From: Streptomyces sp. 11x1
GTDB lineage: Bacteria > Actinomycetota > Actinomycetes > Streptomycetales > Streptomycetaceae
Assembly: GCF_032598905.1 (NCBI RefSeq)
Contig: NZ_CP122458.1
Location: 3,782,001-3,846,000 of the forward strand
Length of the DNA stretch: 64,000 nt
Direction: 5' to 3'
Part shown: positions 10,124-18,215 of the stretch, in pieces
How positions within the stretch are numbered: the stretch's first letter is position 1
Layout of the letters: each line of letters begins with the position of its first letter
Position numbers and translations under genes: made by a program
Notes under the pieces: generated by a model
Databases searched by the model: none
Seen by the model: the letters and a program-made list of their open reading frames with translations, nothing else
Told to the model about the DNA's origin: nothing

Positions 10124-10167
10124 GGGAGTGCTGGAAGGCTCTGTGGCCCCGCGACGACAGGGCGTGA

Positions 10168-10195
10168 CCGTGTGGCACCTCGCGGTGTCACACGG
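10168..10195. terminator. Hairpin downstream of the STAND NTPase
   Basis: A 12-bp stem CCGTGTGGCACC/GGTGTCACACGG with loop TCGC and one G-U pair. It lies between convergent gene ends at 10123 and 10238, so it may serve both. There is no U-tract, which is usual in Streptomyces. Confidence 0.6.
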
Positions 10196-10237
10196 CCCGC
10201 CCGGCGAGCCGTCACGTCGGCGGTCGGTCCTTCGCGG

Positions 10238-10492
10238 TCAGCCCTTCGCCGGAGTCGTCCTCCCGGCCGCGCCCGTCGCCGTCTCCTCGACGGAGGCGTC
10301 CGGGTCCGACGACTCCTTGAAGTCGACCTTGCCCATGTGCTTGTTCATGGACTTCATCAGGCCCCAGACGGCCAGGGCCATCACCGCGAAGACGATGAAA
10401 CCGAGGACGCCGGGGGTGACCTTGTCCTCGTCCAGCTCCTTGGCGAGGGGGACGAGGTGTGTGACTGCCAGGCTTACGCTCATGCCTGGCAT
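10238..10492 (-). CDS. Small single-span membrane protein
   Basis: This 84-aa protein has one clear membrane helix (GVLGFIVFAVMALAVWGLM) after a short polar N-terminus and a charged, Ser/Thr-rich C-terminal tail. The ATG at 10492 follows GGGGGACA closely; a second ATG at 10483 is also plausible. It ends 12 bp upstream of the mca stop side and shares its direction, so it may be cotranscribed downstream of mca. I do not recognise a functional family; it looks like a conserved hypothetical protein of Streptomyces. Confidence 0.65.
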   Translation of the reverse strand: MPGMSVSLAVTHLVPLAKELDEDKVTPGVLGFIVFAVMALAVWGLMKSMNKHMGKVDFKESSDPDASVEETATGAAGRTTPAKG

Positions 10493-10504
10493 TGTCCCCC
10501 AGGG

Positions 10505-11377
10505 CTAGCGGATGCCCGCAAAGAGGTCGTCCTCCGGGAGCGAGGTGTCCACGAGGGACTTCGCGAGCTCGTACTCCTCGGTCGGCCAGACCTCCTTCTG
10601 GATCTCCATCGGGACCCGGAACCAGCCGCCGTCGGGGTCGATCTGCGTGGCGTGGGCGATGAGGGCCTTGTCACGGATCTCGAAGAACTCGGCGCAGGGC
10701 ACGTGCGTGGTGAGGGTGCGGTCCTTGTGGTCGGACTCGTCCCAGCGCTTGAGCCAGTCGCCGTACGGGGACTCCAGGCCGCGCTCCAGCAGGGCGTTGT
10801 GAAGCGCCTCGGTGCGCGGGCGGTTGAAGCCCTGGTTGTAGTAGAGCTTCTGCGGCTGGTACGCCGGGCCGTACTCGGCCTCCGGGTACCGCTCGGTGTC
10901 CGCCGCGCCCTCGAACGCCACCATCGAGATCTTGTGGGTCATGATGTGGTCGGGGTGCGGGTACCCGCCGTTCTCGTCGTAGGTGGTGATCACCTGGGGC
11001 CGGAACGCGCGGATCCTGCGGACCAGCTCGCCGGCCGCCTTGTCGACGTCCTCCAGGGCGAAGCAGCCGTCGGGAAGAGGCGGGAGGGGGTCGCCCTCCG
11101 GGAGGCCGGAGTCGACGAAGCCGAGCCACTCCTGGCCGACGCCGAGGATCTCGCGGGCCTCGTCCATCTCCTTCTTGCGTACCTCGTGAATGTGCTCCTC
11201 GATGTACTTGTCGCCCTGCAGTTTCGGATTGAGGATGGAGCCGCGCTCCCCGCCCGTGCAGGTCACGACCAGCACGTCCACCCCCTCGGACACATACTTC
11301 GCCATGGTGGCCGCACCCTTGCTCGACTCGTCGTCGGGGTGTGCGTGCACGGCCATCAGTCGCAGCTGGTCAGTCAA
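10505..11377 (-). CDS. mca: Mycothiol S-conjugate amidase
   Basis: This 290-aa LmbE/PIG-L superfamily zinc amidohydrolase cleaves the amide bond of mycothiol S-conjugates, releasing a mercapturic acid and GlcN-Ins in the actinobacterial detoxification pathway. The zinc-binding AHPDDE lies at residues 12-17 and HPDH at 141-144. The long C-terminal half with QPQKLYYNQGF separates Mca from the shorter deacetylase MshB. The start is a TTG at 11377 preceded by GAGGGA, which places the conserved HAHPDDE near the N-terminus as in the family. The enzyme is cytoplasmic. The call is well supported. Confidence 0.93.
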   Translation of the reverse strand: MTDQLRLMAVHAHPDDESSKGAATMAKYVSEGVDVLVVTCTGGERGSILNPKLQGDKYIEEHIHEVRKKEMDEAREILGVGQEWLGFVDSGLPEGDPLPPLPDGCFALEDVDKAAGELVRRIRAFRPQVITTYDENGGYPHPDHIMTHKISMVAFEGAADTERYPEAEYGPAYQPQKLYYNQGFNRPRTEALHNALLERGLESPYGDWLKRWDESDHKDRTLTTHVPCAEFFEIRDKALIAHATQIDPDGGWFRVPMEIQKEVWPTEEYELAKSLVDTSLPEDDLFAGIR

Positions 11378-11567
11378 GACTCATTCCCTCGTAAGTCGGC
11401 GCCCGGCCTGAACGATCGGTGACTCGGCCCGGCGCGATCCGGTGAGTCCATACTGCCGCCCCGCGCGGACACCCGTGTGGGGCGGCCGTCAGGCGCTGGG
11501 CGGGGGGCTTCTATAGTGACGGCATCGGGGGGTGGGATATTCCCGGTCCGGATCAGAGAGGGCGACC

Positions 11568-11966
11568 ATGACGACGGCGGGCACACGGCTTCCCGAGGGT
11601 CGCTACGGCCGCTCCGCGGACGAGCGCGCGGACCGCAAGCTCGTGATCGTCGGCAGTGTCCTGGCCGCTGCCCTCCTCGTCCTCGTCGGCTGGTTCGCCT
11701 ACCACTACGTCGCCGGCAACAGGATCAGCGTCGAGATCTACACCTTCGATACCTCGGCGACCTCGGTGAAGGTGCACCTCAGGGGCGACAAGGACGCCGG
11801 TGTCGAGGGCTACTGCACCGTGCGCTCCCAGTCCGCGGACGGCGCCGAGGTGGGCCGGGCGGACTTCCGCTTCGACGCCGCCACCACGGACATCGACGAG
11901 GTCGTCACCCTGAGGACGACGGCGCGCGGCACCACCGCCGAGCTGCTCGGCTGTCACGCCGGCTGA
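11568..11966 (+). CDS. DUF4307-like single-span membrane protein
   Basis: This 132-aa protein has a short cytoplasmic N-terminus, one membrane helix (VIVGSVLAAALLVLVGWFAY) and an extracytoplasmic beta-rich domain with Cys in YCTVRSQS and near the C-terminus (LLGCHAG). This matches the actinobacterial DUF4307 family, whose role is unknown. The ATG at 11568 sits after GAGAGGG at 11556-11562; a longer frame from 11532 lacks such a site. It is divergent from mca, a pairing that recurs in actinobacteria as far as I recall. Confidence 0.78.
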   Translation: MTTAGTRLPEGRYGRSADERADRKLVIVGSVLAAALLVLVGWFAYHYVAGNRISVEIYTFDTSATSVKVHLRGDKDAGVEGYCTVRSQSADGAEVGRADFRFDAATTDIDEVVTLRTTARGTTAELLGCHAG

Positions 11967-12176
11967 TACCGGCCCGCCGCGCCCCCGGGCCGGGCCCGCG
12001 GCCGAGCCATCGGCTCCCCGTACCTCGGCCCTGACCTGCGTCGACGTAACGCTTGTGGTTTATGTCCTCCCCCTTCCGCCACTGAATTGTTAGGCTCGTG
12101 GTTTCGCCCACTCGTGAAGGAACATTCTTCTGGGTAGGGCGATGCTTTGTATTCCCAGTACCTACGAGGAGCACCT

Positions 12177-12677
12177 GTGACCCAGACCAGCGAGAACGTC
12201 ACCTGGCTGACCCAGGAGGCGTACAACCAGCTCAGGGCCGAGCTGGAGTACCTGTCTGGTCCTGCGCGCACGGAGATCGCCGCCAAGATCGCGGCCGCGC
12301 GCGAGGAGGGCGACCTGCGCGAGAACGGCGGGTACCACGCGGCCAAGGAGGAGCAGGGCAAGCAGGAGCTCCGTGTGCGCCAGCTGACCCAGCTCCTGGA
12401 GAACGCGAAGGTCGGCGAGGCGCCGGCGTCGGCGGACGGCGCGGTGGCTCCCGGCATGGTCGTGACGATCGCCTTCGACGGCGACGAGGACGACACCGTG
12501 ACCTTCCTGCTCGCCTCCCGGGAGTACGCCAGCTCCGACATCGAGACCTACTCGCCGCAGTCCCCGCTCGGCTCGGGCGTGATCGGCAAGAAGGTCGGCG
12601 AGGACGCCCAGTACGAGCTGCCGAACGGCAAGCTCGCCTCGGTGAAGATCCTCAAGGCCGTGCCCTACCAGAGCTGA
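12177..12677 (+). CDS. greA: Transcription elongation factor GreA
   Basis: This 166-aa protein rescues backtracked RNA polymerase by stimulating transcript cleavage through the secondary channel. The N-terminal coiled coil holds the tip acidic region in AAREEGDLRENGGYHAAKEE, with the Asp and Glu that act in cleavage. The C-terminal FKBP-like domain ends with GSGVIGKKVGEDAQYELPNG. Length is normal for GreA. The start is the GTG at 12177 with AGGAG at 12167-12171. It stands alone between DUF4307 and a convergent ilvA, with a strong shared terminator after it. Confidence 0.95.
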   Translation: MTQTSENVTWLTQEAYNQLRAELEYLSGPARTEIAAKIAAAREEGDLRENGGYHAAKEEQGKQELRVRQLTQLLENAKVGEAPASADGAVAPGMVVTIAFDGDEDDTVTFLLASREYASSDIETYSPQSPLGSGVIGKKVGEDAQYELPNGKLASVKILKAVPYQS

Positions 12678-12697
12678 CCGCACGTCCCTCGCTCGGT

Positions 12698-12731
12698 CCG
12701 GGCCCCGGCACCCTTCGGTGCCGGGGCCCGG
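12698..12731. terminator. Bidirectional terminator between greA and ilvA
   Basis: A perfect 15-bp GC-rich stem (12698-12712 with 12717-12731) closed by a CTTC loop, in the 64-bp gap between two convergent genes. It probably terminates both transcripts. Confidence 0.85.
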
Positions 12732-12741
12732 TCGTGCGGCA

Positions 12742-13971
12742 TCAGTCGAGGACGGTGTAACCCGCCTGCCGCAGGGCGAGGTTGACCTCCGCGCAGTGCT
12801 TCGGGCCCCTGGTCTCCAGGTGCAGTTCGACCTCCACCTCGGTGAGCCCGAGCCGGGGGTCGGTGCGTACGTGGCTCACGTCCAGGACGTTGGCGTCGAC
12901 CGCCGACAGCACCCCGAGGAGCGTCGCGAGGGCGCCGGGGCGGTCGGTGAGCCGGAGGCGTACCTGGAGGTAGCGGCCGCCGGCGGCCATGCCGTGGCGC
13001 AGGATGCGCTGCATCAGCAGCGGGTCGACGTTGCCGCCGGAGAGCACCGCGACGACCGGGCCCTCGAAGGACTCCGGGTCGCGCAGCAGGGCCGCGACGG
13101 GGCTGGCGCCGGCCGGTTCGACGACCAGCTTGGCCCGCTCCAGACAGAGCAGCAGGGCGCTGGAGAGGTCGTACTCCGAGACCGTGCGGATCTCGTCCAC
13201 CAGGTCGGCGATGATCCCGAACGGCACGTCGCCGGGCCGTCCGACCTTGATGCCGTCGGCCATCGTCGCCGGGTTCTGCACCGCCACGGGCCGCCCGGCG
13301 GCCAGCGACGGCGGATACGCGGCGGCGCCCTCCGCCTGGACGCCGATGACCCGCACGTCCGGCCGCAGCGCCTTCACCGCGACCGCGATGCCCGCCGCGA
13401 GCCCTCCGCCGCCGACCCCGACGACGATCGTCCGCACCTCCGGGCACTGCTCCAGGATCTCCAGGCCGACCGTGCCCTGGCCGGCGATGACGTCATGGTG
13501 GTCGAACGGGTGGATGAACACCGCGCCGGTCTCGGCCGCGTACTCCTGGGCCGCGGCCAGCGTCTCGTCGACCACCGTGCCGTGCAGCCGCACCTCGGCG
13601 CCGTACTCCTCGGTCGCGCTGATCTTGGGCAGCGGGGCGCCCTTCGGCATGAAGACCGTGGAGCGCACCCCGAGCAGGGAGGACGCGAGGGCGACCCCCT
13701 GGGCGTGGTTGCCGGCGCTCGCGGCGACGACACCGGCGGCGCGCTCCTCGGGCAGCAGACCCGCGATGCGGACGTACGCGCCGCGCAGTTTGAACGAGCC
13801 CGTCCGCTGGAGGTTCTCGCACTTGAGGTGCACCGGCGCGCCGACGAGCTGCGACAGATGCCTGCTGCCCTCCATCGCGGTGACACGTGCGACGCCGGTA
13901 AGCATCTTCTGTGCGCCGCGCACGTCGTCGAGCGTCACCACCGGAAAGGAGTCAGCCGTGCTGTAGCTCAT
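12742..13971 (-). CDS. ilvA: Threonine ammonia-lyase with ACT domain
   Basis: This 409-aa fold-type II PLP enzyme deaminates threonine to 2-oxobutanoate, the first step towards isoleucine. The PLP-binding lysine is in GSFKLRGA, the glycine-rich phosphate loop is VGVGGGGLAAG, and SAGNHAQG is visible. A single C-terminal ACT domain (about the last 80 residues, YLQVRLRLTDRPGAL onward) suggests amino-acid control. The length and single ACT domain resemble the shorter actinobacterial and clostridial type rather than E. coli IlvA, which has two ACT-like domains. An alternative GTG start lies two codons upstream. It is divergent from a MarR regulator. Confidence 0.9.
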   Translation of the reverse strand: MSYSTADSFPVVTLDDVRGAQKMLTGVARVTAMEGSRHLSQLVGAPVHLKCENLQRTGSFKLRGAYVRIAGLLPEERAAGVVAASAGNHAQGVALASSLLGVRSTVFMPKGAPLPKISATEEYGAEVRLHGTVVDETLAAAQEYAAETGAVFIHPFDHHDVIAGQGTVGLEILEQCPEVRTIVVGVGGGGLAAGIAVAVKALRPDVRVIGVQAEGAAAYPPSLAAGRPVAVQNPATMADGIKVGRPGDVPFGIIADLVDEIRTVSEYDLSSALLLCLERAKLVVEPAGASPVAALLRDPESFEGPVVAVLSGGNVDPLLMQRILRHGMAAGGRYLQVRLRLTDRPGALATLLGVLSAVDANVLDVSHVRTDPRLGLTEVEVELHLETRGPKHCAEVNLALRQAGYTVLD

Positions 13972-14117
13972 GACCACCAGTCTCGCAGTTCACAGCGGTG
14001 GAACGCGGGTGTGACCAAGGCGCGGGACGGGTTTCAGCGGCGCCGGTACACCCCGCGCCCGGTCCGCGTACTCTGTCCCCCAACCCAGCGCCCCACGCAT
14101 GAATTGAGCCTTTGGCC

Positions 14118-14630
14118 ATGCCCACAACACCTGAAATGTCGATGGACATGACGACCGTCGGTGACACCGGTCTTCTCGACACGCTGCAGCACGAGGTCGC
14201 GGTGTTCGCGCGCCGTGCCGAACAGACCCGGCTCGGCGGCGTCGGGCAGGTGCGCAACTCCATGGACCGTGCCGCGTACCTGCTGCTCAACCGCCTCGAC
14301 AACGAAGGCCCGATGGGTGTCAAGGCGCTCGCGGCGAGCATGGGGATCGACTCCTCGACGGTCACCCGTCAGGTGGCGCCGCTCGTGGACACCGGACTCG
14401 TCAAGCGCACCTCACACCCGGAGGACGGCCGGGCGGTGGTGCTCCAGCTGTCGCCCCGCGGGCTCGCCCGCCTTGAGGAGGTACGTTCCTCCAGGCGTCA
14501 GCTGATGGCCGAACTCACCCAGGACTGGGCCCCCGAGGAGCGCGAGGCGTTCTGCTCCCTCCTCACCCGTTTCAACACGGCGCTCTCCACCCGCATGGCG
14601 GCGGCGCCGGAGGCACCGTCGCCCTCCTGA
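14118..14630 (+). CDS. MarR-family transcriptional regulator
   Basis: This 170-aa winged-helix regulator has the helix-turn-helix around VKALAASMGIDSSTVTRQV and a wing with SHPEDGRAVVLQLSPRG, both typical of MarR proteins, and probably binds DNA as a dimer. The ATG at 14118 is chosen because the longer frame begins with TTG. No strong ribosome-binding site is visible, so a leaderless transcript is possible. It is divergent from ilvA, but nothing in the sequence proves that ilvA is its target. Confidence 0.85.
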   Translation: MPTTPEMSMDMTTVGDTGLLDTLQHEVAVFARRAEQTRLGGVGQVRNSMDRAAYLLLNRLDNEGPMGVKALAASMGIDSSTVTRQVAPLVDTGLVKRTSHPEDGRAVVLQLSPRGLARLEEVRSSRRQLMAELTQDWAPEEREAFCSLLTRFNTALSTRMAAAPEAPSPS

Positions 14631-14770
14631 CCCTTGACCGCGCCCCCGCTCCTGGCCTCATATGAGACCGGGGCCTCGTCGTGGACGGCGGACACCACCG
14701 TGCGCGGCGGACCGAACCGTGGGCGGCCGGGCCCCGTTCCCCTCAGGGTCGGCCTCAGGCGGGAGGCGCG

Positions 14771-15262
14771 GTGCGAGATCGGCATGTGGCCCAAGGCGCC
14801 CGCCGGGCCCAGGAGTTCGAGGCGTTCGTCGCGGGTGCGGCGGGGCGGCTGCTGCGGACCGCCACCCTGCTCACGGCGGAGACGCAGGACGACAACCCGC
14901 GCGCGCGGCGGCTGCTGACGCACGCCCTCGCCCATACGTACGCCACCTGGGACCGGCTGCGCGGTGAGGACCCCTACGACCGGACCCGTCAGCAGCTGGC
15001 CCTCCGATTCGCGCGCGCGGCCTGGCACCACCACGCCCTCTTCCGCCACACGCGCGGGGGCGTCCTGCGCGTCCTCGGTCCCCAGGAGCGGCTGATCCTG
15101 GTGCTCCGGCTCTACGAGGGGGTCGCCGAGGAACAGACGGCGGCGCTGCTCGGGCTGCCCGTCGAGCGGGTGCGGACGATCTGTCTGCGCGCGATGGCGA
15201 CCGTGTTGCATCCCCCGCGCGAGGTCGCCGCCCAGAAGGTGGTGGAGGTGGCGCCGTCATGA
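14771..15262 (+). CDS. Sigma-70 region 4-like protein (ECF-like)
   Basis: This 163-aa protein resembles a degenerate ECF sigma factor. The C-terminal part carries the region 4 pattern LGPQERLILVLRLYEGVAEEQTAALLGLPVERVRTICLRAM, a helix-turn-helix used for -35 recognition in true sigmas. The N-terminal half has an ARRLLTHALAHTYATWDRL region 2-like helix but no clear -10 recognition signature. GTG at 14771 follows GGGAGG at 14761-14766. Its stop overlaps the start of a small membrane protein by 4 nt, a layout common for sigma/anti-sigma pairs. Whether it acts as a sigma factor is uncertain. Confidence 0.7.
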   Translation: MRDRHVAQGARRAQEFEAFVAGAAGRLLRTATLLTAETQDDNPRARRLLTHALAHTYATWDRLRGEDPYDRTRQQLALRFARAAWHHHALFRHTRGGVLRVLGPQERLILVLRLYEGVAEEQTAALLGLPVERVRTICLRAMATVLHPPREVAAQKVVEVAPS

Positions 15263-15507
15263 GTCTGCGGGAGCGCGAGACGGCCGTACGGCTGATCCTG
15301 GAGCGCGGGCCGGTCCAGGTGCCGCCCGACCTGTGCACGGCGGCGATGCGACGCGGCGGGCGCATGCTGCGGCGCCGGACGCTGGCCCGCCGTCTGCTGT
15401 GGCTGGTGCTGACGGCGGCCGTGGTCGCGTTCCTCGTGTGGGCGCTGACGACCCGCCCCTGGGTGGAGCCGCCGTCGACGACGACCCCACCGGTGGTCGA
15501 CTGGTGA
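15259..15507 (+). CDS. Small single-span membrane protein coupled to sigma-like gene
   Basis: This 82-aa protein has a basic amphipathic N-terminus (about 45 residues rich in Arg), one membrane helix (LLWLVLTAAVVAFLVWAL) and a short Pro/Thr-rich outer tail. Its ATG overlaps the stop of the sigma-like gene (ATGA). The pairing suggests a membrane partner or anti-sigma-like role, but no zinc-binding HxxxCxxC motif of ZAS anti-sigmas is present. No family is recognised. Confidence 0.65.
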   Translation: MSLRERETAVRLILERGPVQVPPDLCTAAMRRGGRMLRRRTLARRLLWLVLTAAVVAFLVWALTTRPWVEPPSTTTPPVVDW

Positions 15508-15531
15508 GCCACCGGTGGGCGACCGATGGGG

Positions 15532-15557
15532 CGCGACCGGGAACGATCCCGGTCGCG
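15532..15557. terminator. Bidirectional terminator hairpin
   Basis: A perfect 11-bp stem CGCGACCGGGA/TCCCGGTCGCG with loop ACGA in the 60-bp gap between convergent gene ends at 15507 and 15568. Confidence 0.8.
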
Positions 15558-15567
15558 TTCGGGGTGC

Positions 15568-16722
15568 CTAGCCCAGGGCCTGCTGGAGGTCCTCCAGGAG
15601 GTCGTCGACGTTCTCGATGCCCACGGAGAGGCGGACGAGGTCGGCGGGCACCTCCAGGGCCGAGCCGGCGGCCGAGGCGTGCGTCATGCGTCCCGGGTGC
15701 TCGATCAGGGACTCGACGCCGCCCAGGGACTCCCCGAGGGTGAACACCTTGGCGCGGTCGCAGACCGCGACGGCCGCCTCCTCGCCACCGGTGACCCGGA
15801 ACGACACCATGCCGCCGAACGCCTTCATCTGCTTGGCGGCGACCTCGTGCCCGGGGTGCTCGGGCAGGCCCGGGTAGAGCACGCTCGACACGCGCGGGTG
15901 CCGGGTCAGCATGTCGGCGACCTTGGTGGCGTTCTCGCTGTGCCGGTCCATGCGGACGGCGAGCGTCTTGGTGCCGCGCAGCACCAGCCAGGAGTCGAAG
16001 GGCCCGGCGACCGCGCCCATCGCGTTCTGGTGGTACGCCAGTTCCTCGCCCAGCTCCTGGTCGCCGACGATCAGGGCGCCGCCGACGACGTCGGAATGGC
16101 CGCCCATGTACTTGGTGAGCGAGTGCACGACGACGTCCGCGCCGAGCGCGAGCGGCTGCTGCAGGTAGGGCGTGGCGAAGGTGTTGTCGACGACCAGCTT
16201 CGCGCCGGCCTCACGGGCGACCTGGGCGACGAGCGCGATGTCGGTGATCCCGAGCAGCGGGTTGGAGGGGGTCTCCACCCAGACGACCTTCGTCTTGGGG
16301 GTGATGGCGGCACGGACGGCCGCGGGGTCGGAGGTGTCGGCCACCGACCAGTCCACGCCCCACCGGGAGACGACCTTCGCGAAGAGGCGGAACGTGCCGC
16401 CGTACGCGTCGTCGGGGATGACCACGTGGTCGCCGGGGCTGAGCAGCGTACGCAGCAGGCAGTCCTCGGCGGCCAGCCCGGACGCGAAGGCGAGGCCGCG
16501 GCGGCCGCCCTCCAGGGCGGCGAGGTTCTCCTCCAGCGCGGTGCGGGTGGGGTTGGCGCTGCGGCTGTACTCGTAGCCGCCGCGCAGACCGCCTACGCCG
16601 TCCTGCTTGAAGGTCGAGACCTGGTAGATCGGCGGGACGACCGCGCCCGTGAGGGGATCCGCGGTGTTGCCCGCGTGGATCGCGAGGGTCTCGAAGTGTT
16701 GGCTGTGGTGGGTGTCGCTCAT
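15568..16722 (-). CDS. metB: Cystathionine gamma-synthase/lyase (Cys/Met metabolism PLP enzyme)
   Basis: This 384-aa fold-type I PLP enzyme forms cystathionine from O-acyl-homoserine and cysteine, or cleaves it. The PLP lysine lies in VVHSLTKYMGGHSD. Other conserved parts are AIHAGN near the N-terminus, YEYSRSANPTR, VVWVETPSNPLLG and the C-terminal SLGGVESLIEHPGRMTHAS. The last element is shared by gamma-synthases and gamma-lyases, so the preferred direction cannot be fixed from sequence. The ATG at 16722 gives the family's usual length; a much longer upstream frame is an antisense artefact over the next gene. Confidence 0.88.
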   Translation of the reverse strand: MSDTHHSQHFETLAIHAGNTADPLTGAVVPPIYQVSTFKQDGVGGLRGGYEYSRSANPTRTALEENLAALEGGRRGLAFASGLAAEDCLLRTLLSPGDHVVIPDDAYGGTFRLFAKVVSRWGVDWSVADTSDPAAVRAAITPKTKVVWVETPSNPLLGITDIALVAQVAREAGAKLVVDNTFATPYLQQPLALGADVVVHSLTKYMGGHSDVVGGALIVGDQELGEELAYHQNAMGAVAGPFDSWLVLRGTKTLAVRMDRHSENATKVADMLTRHPRVSSVLYPGLPEHPGHEVAAKQMKAFGGMVSFRVTGGEEAAVAVCDRAKVFTLGESLGGVESLIEHPGRMTHASAAGSALEVPADLVRLSVGIENVDDLLEDLQQALG

Positions 16723-16805
16723 GGGTATCGAGCCTAAGCGCTCCGCGCGGATGCCGGGCGCCTCATGGAGTGGGGGCGGCCGGCATGTGGCGACAGCGGG
16801 TGCGT

Positions 16806-16860
16806 CGTGGCCGGCCGCGCAGTTCCCCGCGCCCCTGAAAGCACAGGGCTCCGCCACGGC
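16806..16860. repeat. Dispersed intergenic repeat, type A (reverse orientation)
   Basis: Contains GCGCAGTTCCCCGCGCCCCT at 16817-16836, the reverse complement of the type A core, followed by a GGGCTCCGCC segment. It lies in the 198-bp divergent gap between metB and the next membrane protein. Confidence 0.75.
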
Positions 16861-16920
16861 CTTCAGCCTGGCCCGCCCCCGGGTTGGGCGATTGTCACTG
16901 CGGTCTGGAACCCTTGTGGC

Positions 16921-18039
16921 ATGGAGATTCTCTGGGTCCTGATGGCGATGCTCATGATCGGGTTCGTGATGTGGCCGATCGTGGCGCGGCGGCGGGCCGG
17001 TATTCAGCAGGTCGAGGCGGGCCATCCCGACGCGGCGGACCCGGCGAACTACGGTTTCGTGCGCCAGGAGCTGCTGGACGTGCGGATGCCGGGGCCCGAC
17101 CAGGATCTGCTGGACGTGCTGGACGTGGTGCAGCGGTCCCAGGACTACCGCGCGGCGAAGCAGCTGCTGGCCGCTACGGACGCGGTCGGCGAGGTCAGAT
17201 GGCAGCGGGTGCAGGCGTTCGCGGGCGCGGCGGCGCTGGAGCTGGCGCAGCGTCCCGGTGGGGTGGGCGAGACGCCGGGCGGACAGTGGCTGCGGGTGTG
17301 GCGCGCGGAGGCCCCCAAGGACGCGGGCGGCGCGGCGGTGCACGCGGAGTTCCTGGTGCAGCAGGCGTGGCGGACGTCGACGCCGGGCACGGACGACTTC
17401 CGCATCATCATGGAGGAGGCCAGGTCGGCGTGTGGTGACGCGGCGCTGCTGGCCCCGGGCGACCCGATCCCGTACATCATCGAGCTGTCGGTGGCACGCG
17501 GGCTGCGGTACTCCCGCGAGGAGTTCGAGCAGCTGTGGCTGAAGATCCTCGACCGGGCCCCGGCGCACATGGGCGCGCACCTGGCGGCCCTGCACTACTG
17601 GTGCGAGAAGTGGGACGGCTCGCGGGAGCTGGCGTACTCCTTCGCCGAGGCGGCCGCCGCCCGAGCGCCGCAGGGTTCGCTGCTGGCGGCCATGCCGCTC
17701 TTCGCGGTCTTCGAGCACCTGCCCGAGGTGAACCTGGTGCAGGGCTTCTACGAGAGCGAGGTCGTCACCAAGGCGATCCACGGCGCCCTGTTCGCGGTGC
17801 ACGCGGCGCGCCCCGACGATCCGATGCTGGCCCATGTCCGCCATCTGCTGATCCTGTTCCTGGTCCGCTCCGAGCGCTGGTCGGAGGCCATGAACCAGCT
17901 CGTCCACGTCGACGGCCACGTGGGCGCCCTCCCCTGGACCCTCACCTCCGACCCGGCGGCGGACTACGCGCTGTACCGGGCGCTGGCGGTCGCGGGGTAC
18001 GAGGCGAACGGAGGCAGTCCGGCGACGCTGCTGCACTGA
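16921..18039 (+). CDS. Membrane-anchored helical-repeat protein (M48 partner, copy 1)
   Basis: This 372-aa protein has an N-terminal membrane helix (ILWVLMAMLMIGFVMWPIVA) and a long helical cytoplasmic domain with TPR-like character. It shares a clear signature with the protein two genes downstream (19853-20950): alternating conserved residues in HxGAHLAALHYWCEKWDGS, then AEAAAARAPQGSLLAAMPLFAVFEH, and a C-terminal VDGHVGALPW. It is therefore a paralogue placed on the other side of the M48 peptidase gene. No function is known for the family; scaffolding of the peptidase is an inference from context. The ATG at 16921 gives the membrane helix at the very N-terminus. Confidence 0.75.
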   Translation: MEILWVLMAMLMIGFVMWPIVARRRAGIQQVEAGHPDAADPANYGFVRQELLDVRMPGPDQDLLDVLDVVQRSQDYRAAKQLLAATDAVGEVRWQRVQAFAGAAALELAQRPGGVGETPGGQWLRVWRAEAPKDAGGAAVHAEFLVQQAWRTSTPGTDDFRIIMEEARSACGDAALLAPGDPIPYIIELSVARGLRYSREEFEQLWLKILDRAPAHMGAHLAALHYWCEKWDGSRELAYSFAEAAAARAPQGSLLAAMPLFAVFEHLPEVNLVQGFYESEVVTKAIHGALFAVHAARPDDPMLAHVRHLLILFLVRSERWSEAMNQLVHVDGHVGALPWTLTSDPAADYALYRALAVAGYEANGGSPATLLH

Positions 18040-18215
18040 CCCCCGGCGAGACGCGCGGCCCCTCCGGTAAGCCCTTGCGACCCCGCACACCCGTGCGAAA
18101 TACTCCGCCCCTCACTCCTTTGGCCATGGACACGCCTCAGAGCGGCCCTGACCACCCTTTTTCACCGTATACATGATCGTCGTTCGCGATCTTTCCGTGG
18201 GGGGAAGACTGCCCA

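Noticed and set aside
8161..10167. 668-codon rightward frame inside the STAND NTPase
   Set aside because: Same-strand alternative frame with Arg/Pro/Gly-rich sequence. The TPR frame has the coherent motifs.
12040..12100. Candidate greA promoter boxes (TTGTGG and TAGGCT)
   Set aside because: Spacing of about 32 bp is far from the 16-19 bp expected, so no promoter was assigned.
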